DNA of 64,000 bases from Denitrobaculum tricleocarpae (GTDB taxonomy: Bacteria > Pseudomonadota > Alphaproteobacteria > Kiloniellales > Kiloniellaceae). The stretch's first letter is position 1, and each line of letters begins with the position of its first letter. The stretch lies in NCBI RefSeq assembly GCF_007004665.1, contig NZ_ML660064.1, positions 1-64,000 on the forward strand, written 5' to 3'. Made by a program: the position numbers and the translations under genes. This document shows positions 51,478 through 59,300 of the stretch, piece after piece. Below the pieces are notes generated by a model. The model saw only the letters and a program-made list of their open reading frames with translations, was not told where the DNA came from and searched no databases.

Positions 51478-52635
51478 TTACCGAGGTCCCTGTGCTGCCG
51501 ACGCGGGCGGCGCCGACAGCTCTCTCGTCTCGTCACGCGGCGGCCCGGCTGATCGGGCGAGAAGCCGTGACGCTTCCTCCAGCCGCTCCTCCGTCAAGGC
51601 ATTGAAAAGGTGGGCAGCACCGGGCGCCCAGGTCAGCCGGATGGTCTCACCCGGCGTGATCTTAAAATGGTGCGGCAGGCGCGCCGTCAGCCGCTCGGTT
51701 CCGATACGGCAGTCGATCATATTGTCGGCGCCCAGGTATTCGACAGCCTCGACCACAGCGGGCACACCTCCCTCGCCGGCAAGGCTCAGATCCTCCGGAC
51801 GCACGCCGAAATAGAGTTCGTCCGGCAACGGCCCTTCGAATTGCTTAGCGAAAGGCGCCGCGTCTCCGGCAATCATCCAACCGCCGTCCTGCCGGGCAAG
51901 ACGCAGCAGGTTCATCGGCGGGGTGCCGATGAAACGCGCGGCGAAGAGGCTGGCGGGCGTTTCATAGAGGGCCCGTGGCGTGGCGGCCTGCTCGACCCGC
52001 CCGCCATTCAGCACAATGATCTTATCGGCCATGCTGATGGCCTCCGCCTGATCATGGGTCACGTAGACCATGGTCAGTCCGAGTTTCTGCTGAAGCGCGC
52101 GCAGCTCGATCCGCATCTCGTGGCGCAGCTTGGCATCCAGGTTCGAGAGCGGTTCGTCCATCAGGCAGATCGGCTTTTCCGCGATGATCGCACGTCCGAG
52201 CGCAACCCTTTGCTGCTGCCCGCCCGAAAGCTGACTCGGCCGCCGCTTGAGCAGATCGCTCAGTCCCAGCAGAGCCGCGGTCTTTTCGAGACGATCCGAC
52301 TGTTCGCGCGCTGGGACGCGGCGGACCTTCAGGCCGAAGAGAATGTTTTCGGCGACACTCAGGTGCGGAAAAAGTGCGTAGGATTGGAAGACCATGGAGA
52401 TCTTGCGTTTGTTCGGAGGCTGACGTGTGACGTCGTCGCCATCGATCAGAATCTGTCCGGAACTGGCCTCTTCCAGACCGGCGATCAGGCGCAGGGTCGT
52501 GGACTTGCCGCAGCCCGAGGGTCCCAGCAATACAGTGAACTGGCCCGCCGAAGCCGAGAAGGACACAGCATCGACCGCGGTGGTTTCCTCCCAGCGTTTG
52601 GTAAGCGCGCGCACTTCAATGCCCACTCCCTTCAT
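51478..52635 (-). CDS. ugpC: ABC transporter ATPase, UgpC/MalK type
   Basis: 385 residues. Walker A is GPSGCGKSTTLRLIAGLE, the signature LSGGQQQRVALGRAI, and Walker B ICLMDEPLSNLDAKLR. The D-loop and switch His (VYVTHDQAEA) are present, with a C-terminal OB/TOBE regulatory region (PDELYFGVRPEDLSL). It belongs to the MalK/UgpC class that serves CUT1 permeases. Its ATG overlaps the regulator stop. It might also serve the orphan iron permease, but that is speculation. Confidence 0.88.
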   Translation of the reverse strand: MKGVGIEVRALTKRWEETTAVDAVSFSASAGQFTVLLGPSGCGKSTTLRLIAGLEEASSGQILIDGDDVTRQPPNKRKISMVFQSYALFPHLSVAENILFGLKVRRVPAREQSDRLEKTAALLGLSDLLKRRPSQLSGGQQQRVALGRAIIAEKPICLMDEPLSNLDAKLRHEMRIELRALQQKLGLTMVYVTHDQAEAISMADKIIVLNGGRVEQAATPRALYETPASLFAARFIGTPPMNLLRLARQDGGWMIAGDAAPFAKQFEGPLPDELYFGVRPEDLSLAGEGGVPAVVEAVEYLGADNMIDCRIGTERLTARLPHHFKITPGETIRLTWAPGAAHLFNALTEERLEEASRLLARSAGPPRDETRELSAPPASAAQGPR

Positions 52636-53468
52636 GCTGCTTCCTCCGCCCCACAGAGTACAAACTCCCGGCCGGCGTCAGCCAGAGCCGCCTCGACCGA
52701 CTGCGGCGGCCGGTAGTCGGAGAAAACCACGTCGGCGTCGGCGATGTGGCCGCCGCGCACATGCGCCGCGCGTCCGAACTTGGTGGCGTCCAACAGCAAA
52801 AAGGCTTTGCGGCAGTTCAGGCGGATGGCCTCGCGCACGCGCACCTCATCCTCATGAAAGTCCAGCAAGCCACCGTCGGCATCGACACCGCCGACACCGT
52901 AGATGCCGATATCGACCTTGTATTGCGCGAAGAAGGACTCGACCGCCGGGCCGACCAGATCACGCGCGCCGGCCCGGATCATGCCGCCTGGGATGTGCAC
53001 CTCCGCACTCGGCAGGGTGCAGGCACTCAAAGCCGCCATGATGTTGTTGGTGAAGACTTTCATATCGCGGTGGTGGGTCAGATGCCGCACCACGATTTCG
53101 GGCGTCGTCCCGATGCTGACGGCGAGGCTGGCGCCGTTGGGGATCTGCCCGAGCGCAGCCCGGGCGATCTGTTCCTTCGCTGTGAGATTGAGAATCTGCC
53201 GGTCGGCGAAGCTGAGGTTCGCACCCGGCTCCGGCAGTTCGACACCGCCGTGACGGCGCTTCAGGATTCCGCGCTCGCTCAGTTCATGCACGTCCCGGCG
53301 GATCGTCTGGCCGGTCACTTCGAAGTGCGCGGCGAGTTCGGCAATCGTCTGAAACCCGCGCTGGCGCACGCGCTCGGCAATCAGGGCCTGACGGTCCGAA
53401 ATGGCATCATCCATCGCCGTGGCCGACGTGGTGGCGGGCGTATTGGCAGGTAACGCGTTCCTCATCAT
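52632..53468 (-). CDS. DeoR/GlpR-family transcriptional regulator
   Basis: 278 residues. The N-terminal DeoR HTH is RQALIAERVRQRGFQTIAELAAHFEVTGQTIRRDVHELSERGILKRRHGGVEL. The sugar-phosphate sensing domain includes LAVSIGTTPEIVVRHL and GVGGVDADGGLLDFHEDEVRVREAI, close to GlpR, which responds to glycerol 3-phosphate. It is the first gene of the ugp operon, coupled to the ATPase gene. The start is uncertain: 53468 has no good ribosome site, and Met19 (53414) is an alternative. Confidence 0.85.
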   Translation of the reverse strand: MMRNALPANTPATTSATAMDDAISDRQALIAERVRQRGFQTIAELAAHFEVTGQTIRRDVHELSERGILKRRHGGVELPEPGANLSFADRQILNLTAKEQIARAALGQIPNGASLAVSIGTTPEIVVRHLTHHRDMKVFTNNIMAALSACTLPSAEVHIPGGMIRAGARDLVGPAVESFFAQYKVDIGIYGVGGVDADGGLLDFHEDEVRVREAIRLNCRKAFLLLDATKFGRAAHVRGGHIADADVVFSDYRPPQSVEAALADAGREFVLCGAEEAA

Positions 53469-53527
53469 GCTGCAAAGTACCGCTGCAATGCTTCAGACCG
53501 GGCACAGTTCAATGAAGGATTTATTTC

Positions 53528-53551
53528 AAATGAACGTTCATATGGACATTT
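53528..53551 (-). promoter_or_regulatory. Candidate operator of the DeoR/GlpR regulator
   Basis: AAATGAACGTTCATATGGACATTT contains the perfect palindrome ATGAACGTTCAT (53530-53541), and its ends AAATGAAC and GGACATTT also pair with two mismatches. GlpR sites use ATGTTCG-type half sites. It lies 60-80 bases before the regulator, so autoregulation is plausible. Confidence 0.5.
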
Positions 53552-53604
53552 ATATCATATCTGAAGATGACGCGTCCCTTGGTCTATGGTCTCCCCCGAA
53601 CCGC

Positions 53605-53634
53605 AAAAAAAGCCGGCGGCCTGGCGGCCGCCGG
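53605..53634 (-). terminator. Terminator of the secreted-protein gene
   Basis: CCGGCGGCC/GGCCGCCGG stem followed on the minus strand by TTTTTTT, 90 bases after the stop at 53724. Confidence 0.9.
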
Positions 53635-53723
53635 AAGATGGCGCGGTTTTTTAATCCGGCCCCAAAGCATGCCGAAGCGATGCGGTCTTTTGACCTCTGG
53701 AGCCTTTTTATGTTTGCGGTCTT

Positions 53724-54341
53724 TTACTGGCGCTGCTCCGCAATGATATCGACGAGCAAATCCGTCATCTCGGTCACGCGGATATAGGCTTTCTCGAAAG
53801 CCTCTTCTTTCGTCAGGCCTCTCTGCGCGGCAACGCCGAAGGCGCTGCGGTTCCACACCGTGACCGGCAAGGCCCCCATGCGGTCGAGGATGGCCCGGGT
53901 TTCAGCGTCCACCCCGGTGATGTTCTGCGCCGGGATGCCGGTATGGAACGACAGCTCGACATGCAGCGCGCATTCAACGTTGAGCGCGCCGAAGGCAATG
54001 TTGCCCACGACCAGCGAGGCATCGACCTGGGCATCGGGGGTTTCAATCAGATCGAGCTTTTCCATGGCCGAAACCGCATGGGCCCGAATTTCCTTATCGC
54101 GGACATCAAGGGCGCAATCCGCAGCGTCGTCATCGAGGATCACCTCGAGGCTGCGGTACCCACGAAGCTCCTTGGCCACCAGGTCCGCTGCCTGGGCAAG
54201 CGGAACAGCAGCCATGGTCACAGCAACAGTGACCGCGGCGAGCGAGGTCGCCGAAAACCAGGTTCGACGACGTGAGAAAAAGTGGTTTAACTGAGATTTT
54301 TTTGCACGGAGACATGAACAGGCTTGATGAAGATCTTGCAC
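53724..54341 (-). CDS. Secreted protein of unknown function
   Basis: 205 residues from a GTG at 54341 with GGGAGGG just upstream. A longer frame starts at 54386 but has no ribosome site. A signal peptide is clear: basic RRRTWF, then SATSLAAVTVAVTMAAVPLAQA and cleavage before ADLVAK. The mature part of about 150 residues has no motif I recognise. It includes paired cysteines (ADCALDVRD, VECALHVEL) that may form a disulphide. The function is unknown. It has its own terminator and lies between the ugp regulator and fbpA. Confidence 0.6.
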   Translation of the reverse strand: MQDLHQACSCLRAKKSQLNHFFSRRRTWFSATSLAAVTVAVTMAAVPLAQAADLVAKELRGYRSLEVILDDDAADCALDVRDKEIRAHAVSAMEKLDLIETPDAQVDASLVVGNIAFGALNVECALHVELSFHTGIPAQNITGVDAETRAILDRMGALPVTVWNRSAFGVAAQRGLTKEEAFEKAYIRVTEMTDLLVDIIAEQRQ

Positions 54342-54419
54342 AGTACCCTCCCGAACTATCAGTAGTGTTTTTACAGTACACAACAACCTGTGTCATTTGG
54401 GTGCTTTGGCAAGCGTACA

Positions 54420-54450
54420 CAAAAAAAGCCCCGCCGAACCGACGGGGCTT
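54420..54450 (-). terminator. Terminator of fbpA
   Basis: On the minus strand AAGCCCCGTCGG-TTCG-GCGGGGCTT is followed by TTTTTTT, 28 bases after the fbpA stop. Confidence 0.92.
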
Positions 54451-54478
54451 CTTGTCAGAAAACGCTGATGGGAGGCTG

Positions 54479-55507
54479 TTACTTCCAGCCGGCCCGATCG
54501 AAAATCTTCTGTGCAACAGGCTGATTGTCACCAAAGACCGCAACATTCACAGGGTCGGCCTTGAAGTCACCGAGACCGGCAACTGCCGAGGCCGGTGCCA
54601 CACCGGCCACCACCGGATACTCGTTATTGCCGTTGGCAAAGTAGCCCTGGGCTTCGTCGCTCGCCAGGTACTCGAGGAACTTGACTGCGGCGTCACGGTT
54701 CGGTGCGTTCGCGAGGACACCTGCGCCCGATACGTTGACGTGGGTTCCACGATCATCCTGGTTCGGGAAGACATAGCCGAGCTTGTCGGTCAGGCCCTTG
54801 TCCGAATCCTTCGGATTGGTCAGCAAACGGACGAAGTAGTAGGAGTTGGCAACCGCGATCTCGCATTCACCGGAACCGATGCCGCGAAGCTGGTTGGTGT
54901 CGCCCGATACGGGGTCGCGCGCGAAGTTGGCGACAACGCCCTTCGCCCAGTCCTCAGCCGCGGCCTCGCCGTGTGCTGCGATGATGGATGCAAGCATGGA
55001 CTGGTTGTAGACATTCGAGCTCTTGCGAATGCAGACCTTGCCCTTCCACTTGGGATCAGCGAGGTCTTCGTAAGACTTGATTTCACCGGCCTCGATCTTG
55101 GCTTTATCGTAATAGATCAGGCGGGCACGGGTCGAGAAACCGAACCAATGACCGTCGGGATGACGAAGGTTTTCCGGAACGCGCTTTTCCAGGGACGCGG
55201 AAGACGTCGGCTGGAACAGGCCGGCCTGGTCGGCGCGCCACAGGCGGGTAACATCGACAGTCAGCAGAACATCGGCCGGGCTGTTGGCGCCTTCGCTTTT
55301 GATCCGCTCGATCAGGGCATCGCCCTTGCCTTCGATACGGTTGATCTTGATGCCAGTCGCCTTGGTGAAGTTATCGTAAAGCGCCTCGTCCGTGGAGTAA
55401 TGACGCGAAGAGTAGAGATTGAGCTCTTCTGCGCCGGCCGCAGCGGCGGTGACCGCCAGAGCCACGCCGGCGACACCAGCGCCCAGTCTGCGGAATAGTT
55501 TGTTCAT
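54479..55507 (-). CDS. fbpA: Iron(III) ABC transporter binding protein, FbpA/FutA-like
   Basis: 342 residues. The signal peptide is RLGAGVAGVALAVTAAAAGA, then EELNLYSSRHYSTDEALYDNF, the FutA/FbpA opening. Iron-ligand tyrosines are probable in SRHYSTDE and in AVANSYYFVRLL (adjacent Tyr pair). Periplasmic ferric-iron capture is the family role. It is monocistronic with a terminator. The upstream region has TGCAAATCACTTTCAATCGC (55629-55648), faintly like an iron-regulator box. The candidate permease partner is at 46515. Confidence 0.9.
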   Translation of the reverse strand: MNKLFRRLGAGVAGVALAVTAAAAGAEELNLYSSRHYSTDEALYDNFTKATGIKINRIEGKGDALIERIKSEGANSPADVLLTVDVTRLWRADQAGLFQPTSSASLEKRVPENLRHPDGHWFGFSTRARLIYYDKAKIEAGEIKSYEDLADPKWKGKVCIRKSSNVYNQSMLASIIAAHGEAAAEDWAKGVVANFARDPVSGDTNQLRGIGSGECEIAVANSYYFVRLLTNPKDSDKGLTDKLGYVFPNQDDRGTHVNVSGAGVLANAPNRDAAVKFLEYLASDEAQGYFANGNNEYPVVAGVAPASAVAGLGDFKADPVNVAVFGDNQPVAQKIFDRAGWK

Positions 55508-55930
55508 TACTTGGTCTCCTGTAAGTCCGTCTGAAGCTTTTGAGCGTCGCGCGGATCTCCTCCCCCACTGTCCCTAGCCGGACAATGAACCTTCTTCCAA
55601 TCAGCTCCGAGGCATGGAGAGAAGAAACTGCAAATCACTTTCAATCGCGACTATGGTGCAATTGAGAGGCTTTCGCAAGTCGAATTACGAGGAGAAATAA
55701 CAGAAGAAACCTGGGAAAATCAGGCATCCCAGCAGGAACAACGACTTGGATCATGAATTGGGAATCCGGTTTCGCTCTGCCGCCCTGCCCAAGCCGGCCT
55801 CGCTTCCAGAAGAAACGCTCGTGCAGGTTTTTCTTCCGCGCGAAAGCAGAGAAGCAGAGTTACAAGATCACTGTGGCGTAACGCGGCGGGACGAGATCAG
55901 ACCGGACGAGACGAGGGAAAGTTCCTTCAC
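55508..55930. other. fbpA promoter region and chpT 3' side
   Basis: No gene is seen. Just beyond the chpT stop are two related short units, CGGGACGAGATCAGAC and CGGACGAGACGAGG (about 55887-55917), a further weak case of gene-end repeats. Confidence 0.45.
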
Positions 55931-56566
55931 TCAGAACTCCGCCAGAAAACGAACCCGTCCGGGAACCGAGGCCTCGACGCTGAGGTCACTCCCCATCCGG
56001 CGGCAGAGCAAGCGGGTGAAATAGCCCTGAACATTGCGCGCGGTGAGATCTTCAATAGCAACGTCGGGTTTCAGGGCGATCTCGGCTTCGGGCCGCAGAC
56101 CGGCGTTCTCCCCTGCCGCCAGAACCGACAGCGTGACGCCATCCGGCCGGGCGATCACGTCAACCGTCAAGTGGCCGCCGCGGGGCAAAGCCTCAGCTGC
56201 CAGAGCGATCATATTCAGGATCAGCTTTCCAAGATCTTCGGGGCCTTCGTCCGGCGCAGGGCTGTCCGGCCAGTCCAATTCCGCTTTTGAATGAGACACA
56301 AAACCGGCCGCCAGCGTGCGCAGGGTGCCAAAATCCGAACCGATACGGCTGCCCGCCACGCCGTAGGCCAAGCGATAGAACTGGAGGGCGTTGGCAGCTT
56401 GCTGGGCGCTGGCATTGGCAAGCTTCATGGCGTCATCCGCCATATCGAAACTCTCGTCCTCAAGCAGTTCGAGACCGTTTCCGACCGCCCCGATAGGCCC
56501 GACCAGGTCGTGACAGAGTCGTGAAGAAAGAAGTTCCAGAACCCGGAAATCAATTTGCGACGTCAT
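55931..56566 (-). CDS. chpT: Histidine phosphotransferase ChpT
   Basis: 211 residues. ChpT carries phosphate from CckA to CtrA. The HPt-like helical hairpin is LELLSSRLCHDLVGPIGAVGNGLELLEDE with His19 as the phosphate carrier, followed by a degenerate GHKL-like domain (LGKLILNMIALAAEALPRGGHLTVDVIARPDGV). The ATG at 56566 is chosen for GGAAG 7 bases upstream and because family similarity begins there; a longer frame reaches 56647. ctrA and sciP are in the same window. Confidence 0.9.
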   Translation of the reverse strand: MTSQIDFRVLELLSSRLCHDLVGPIGAVGNGLELLEDESFDMADDAMKLANASAQQAANALQFYRLAYGVAGSRIGSDFGTLRTLAAGFVSHSKAELDWPDSPAPDEGPEDLGKLILNMIALAAEALPRGGHLTVDVIARPDGVTLSVLAAGENAGLRPEAEIALKPDVAIEDLTARNVQGYFTRLLCRRMGSDLSVEASVPGRVRFLAEF

Positions 56567-56823
56567 GACTACGCTTCCACTTTCGTTTTTTCCCGACCAA
56601 CGCCGTAGCAACCTCGCACCGTCCTGCCGCATCGGCGGTTCCAGCAATCCGCGTCAGCAACACCCCAATAGACCCTCGCCAGAGCGTTTATGCCCGGCAG
56701 CGCACGAAACTCCTGAATAGATGGGAAAGGCGCGATTCGCCTTTTGCGCTTCCCCTCATACAATGCTCCTTATACACTAACTTCTGAATTGAAAACCCTT
56801 GGATTTTTCCGCTCAAGAGGCCA

Positions 56824-57003
56824 ATGCGATACGATCTGGTTCCCGGCGTTTTCGTCCGCCACCCCGACGAACCGGATTGGGGCGTCGGCCAAATCCAGTC
56901 CTCGATTGGCGCACGCGTCACGGTGAACTTTGAGAACGCAGGCAAACTCCTGATAAATATAGATAAAGTAGACCTTGAGGTCTGCAGAGATCAAAAGCCC
57001 TGA
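56824..57003 (+). CDS. Small DUF3553-family protein
   Basis: 59 residues: begins MRYDLVPGVFVRHPDEPDWG, continues GVGQIQSSIGARVTVNFENAG, ends VCRDQKP. The RHP..PDWG.GQ.QS..G..VTVNFE.AGK pattern is the DUF3553 family common in alphaproteobacteria. It looks like a small beta-barrel similar to CarD/Tudor-type folds; the role is unknown. AGAGG lies 3 bases before the ATG. It is divergent from chpT. Confidence 0.82.
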   Translation: MRYDLVPGVFVRHPDEPDWGVGQIQSSIGARVTVNFENAGKLLINIDKVDLEVCRDQKP

Positions 57004-57277
57004 GCGTTTCGCGTAGCTGTCACGCACCCATATTCAGGTATCACCATTGCCCACTGCCGCAGGGGCTGCTGGAGCGGCTGGGCCATCTGCACCGTGAGCA
57101 GGAAAATGCGCGCCTGACCTGCGGTCAGACTTTTATTAATTTTGTTGAAGCAGATGCTATGCGACAAATCACCGGTGACCCGGGTTCGCCCAGGCTTTAG
57201 CGAATAGCGCTTCAACGAATGGCGCTATAGCAAAGCTTGCACGGCGGCCCGATCGTGCGGTGCCCCAGGAGACAGCT
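57004..57277. other. Spacer before the LysR gene
   Basis: No gene is seen. TTTATTAATTTTGTTGAAG (57130 region) is AT-rich and may hold the LysR promoter. Confidence 0.4.
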
Positions 57278-58183
57278 TTGAACATCAGGCAGCTTCAATT
57301 TCTTGTCGCGCTCTCTCAGGAGAAGCACTTCGCGCGCGCGGCTGCCGTCTGCAACATCTCGCAACCGACTCTGTCCTCGCGGATCCGTCAGCTGGAAGAA
57401 GAACTGGGTGTGCCGATCGTCGAGCGTGACAAGCGTTACATCGGTTTAACGGTCGAGGGTACCCGCGTCCTGGAGTGGGCCAAACGCATTCTGGCGGACT
57501 GCGAGTTCCTGGAGCAGGAACTCAGCGAACTCAAAGGTGGTTTATCCGGCCGTCTGACGATCGGTGTGATCCCCTCGGCCCTGCCGGTTGTCTCCCTGCT
57601 CACCTCCCCCTTCTGCGTGGCACATCCCGGGGTCAAAGTAACGGTCCTCTCGCGCAGCTCGGTGGAGATCCAGCGGCAACTTCAAGACTTCGAGATCGAA
57701 ATCGGCTTGACCTATGTCGAGAACGAGCCGCTCAAGCACGTCAAAACCCTGCCGCTGTATCAGGAGCATTATATACTGGTGACCGCGACCGACGGCCCGC
57801 TCGCCGGACGTGAGACCGTCAGCTGGCAGGATGTGTCCGCGATTCCGCTTTGCCTGCTCACCACGGACATGCAGAACCGGCGGATCGTCGATCAGGCGTT
57901 CCGGCAGGCAAACTGCGAGGTGTCGCCGCAGGTTGAGGCGAACTCGATCACGGCGCTCTACTCTCATGTCCGCTTCGGCCGATGGTCAAGCGTCCTGCCT
58001 CAAGCCTACAGCGCAATGGTCGGATTGGGTGACAGCCTCGAGGCTATTCCCATCACAGCCCCTTCGGTGTCGCATTCCGTGGGCCTGATCGCCTCCGACC
58101 GCGATCCTCCCTCGCCCCTGGCCAGCGCGATCATGGCGGAGACCGCCAAGCTGGATCTTACGGATTTGCTGAGCACAGTCTGA
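57278..58183 (+). CDS. LysR-family transcriptional regulator
   Basis: 301 residues. The winged-HTH is NIRQLQFLVALSQEKHFARAAAVCNISQPTLSSRIRQLEEELGVPIVERDKRYIGLT, followed by the substrate-binding domain (GRLTIGVIPSALPVVSLLTSPF...). The TTG at 57278 is preferred because GGAG lies 7 bases upstream and family members start at NIRQLQ; a GTG at 57260 is the alternative. Relatives often sit near formate-dehydrogenase genes, but none are here. The target is unknown. Confidence 0.88.
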   Translation: MNIRQLQFLVALSQEKHFARAAAVCNISQPTLSSRIRQLEEELGVPIVERDKRYIGLTVEGTRVLEWAKRILADCEFLEQELSELKGGLSGRLTIGVIPSALPVVSLLTSPFCVAHPGVKVTVLSRSSVEIQRQLQDFEIEIGLTYVENEPLKHVKTLPLYQEHYILVTATDGPLAGRETVSWQDVSAIPLCLLTTDMQNRRIVDQAFRQANCEVSPQVEANSITALYSHVRFGRWSSVLPQAYSAMVGLGDSLEAIPITAPSVSHSVGLIASDRDPPSPLASAIMAETAKLDLTDLLSTV

Positions 58184-58193
58184 GGCCCAGGCG

Positions 58194-58245
58194 GCGTGTA
58201 CAGTTAGCGTGTACAGGCAGCAACTGCAGTCGGGATGTACAGGCG
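58194..58245 (+). repeat. Degenerate 13-bp tandem repeat after the LysR gene
   Basis: Units GCGTGTACAGTTA, GCGTGTACAGGCA, GCAACTGCAGTCG, GGATGTACAGGCG. TGTACAG recurs at 58197, 58210 and 58236, so its spacing is 13 and 26. It begins 10 bases after the stop. Confidence 0.75.
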
Positions 58246-58326
58246 CAGAAACCTCTTAGCTCTGGCCCAAATCGCTGGAACGTGCGAACTTGTTTGTAGA
58301 CGTTTCGATTTTTTGGGCGTGTTCCC

Positions 58327-59271
58327 GTGATTTTTCCCTGGCGTATTTTCGTTACGATTGTCCCGCTGATGATTGCGCTTTTGGCGCTGCAGTTCTTCGT
58401 GCCCGACACCGAGTTGCGCGCGACGATGGCGGAAAGCTGGTGGCAATCCCAACTTAAGCCGGCAGCTTACAGCGGCGGTTTCATCGGTTACGCAACGGCG
58501 GTCAGCGTGCACATCCTGATCTGCATCGTCGTCATCGCCTTTAATCTCTATCACATCCGCGCCTGCGAGAAGAGCAGCCGCCGAAGGCTCTTGTCGATTG
58601 CGATCGCCTATCTGTTGCTGCTTTCCGGGCTTCTGATCGCAACGAATCACCCCGGGCTCGCGGCCTATAAGATTACCTTTCTGAATTTTCGAGAACTCTA
58701 TGCCGGCAGCCACCTCTTCGACGTGCTCCAAACGATGCTCGGGGTCCAGGTTATTGTCCCGACTCTTTTCGGCATCGCGGCGGTGATCTTCGCGGCCACC
58801 GGCGCAGAGAGCCTCTTTGTAGACTTCGACAAGGAAGCGCCGAAGCTGAGTGAGGCGGAACTGAAAGCAAAGATCGCGATCCTGAAGCGCGGCTTCCAGT
58901 CGCTGAGTATCGTTCTGGTATCAACGACCATCGCCGCCGCGGTTTTTTTTCATCTGCCCGCACGGCTCTACAAAGAGGACGGCGAGAAAATCGTCACGGC
59001 TTATGCCGACGAGGTCACGATTTTCTGGGGCGCTATCTTTACCCTCACCCTCATTGCAACCTACGCGCCGCACCTCTTTCGATTGCGAAGTCTGAGCAAA
59101 AGCTACGCCAAGGCGCTGAAGCGCAGCGCCGACGGCAGCGGCCTTCCGGAATGGTTGAGCGACACCGCCTTGTTCGGAAACTTCAAAACCCATCTGACGA
59201 CGCTCTTCACCCTGCTCGCCCCGCTCATCACAGGCTCCTTGAGCACTATCATTCAGTCGCTTCCGCTATAG
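58327..59271 (+). CDS. Integral membrane protein of unknown function
   Basis: 314 residues from a GTG at 58327. About six TM segments: 5-25, 50-76, 89-108, 137-160, 196-215 and 235-255. A cytoplasmic-looking charged loop (DFDKEAPKLSEAELKAKIAILKRGF) lies at about 165-190, and a hydrophobic C-terminus (LTTLFTLLAPLITGSLSTIIQ) follows. No family is recognised. It stands between the LysR gene and the convergent oxygenase. It could be LysR-regulated, but the 13-bp repeats separate the two. Confidence 0.6.
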   Translation: MIFPWRIFVTIVPLMIALLALQFFVPDTELRATMAESWWQSQLKPAAYSGGFIGYATAVSVHILICIVVIAFNLYHIRACEKSSRRRLLSIAIAYLLLLSGLLIATNHPGLAAYKITFLNFRELYAGSHLFDVLQTMLGVQVIVPTLFGIAAVIFAATGAESLFVDFDKEAPKLSEAELKAKIAILKRGFQSLSIVLVSTTIAAAVFFHLPARLYKEDGEKIVTAYADEVTIFWGAIFTLTLIATYAPHLFRLRSLSKSYAKALKRSADGSGLPEWLSDTALFGNFKTHLTTLFTLLAPLITGSLSTIIQSLPL

Positions 59272-59300
59272 GCCGGTTGATCACGCGCCCTCCCGCAGGG

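Noticed and set aside
55746-56024. 92-codon plus-strand frame across the chpT 3' end
   Set aside because: It overlaps chpT antisense and has the charged, repetitive composition of a shadow.
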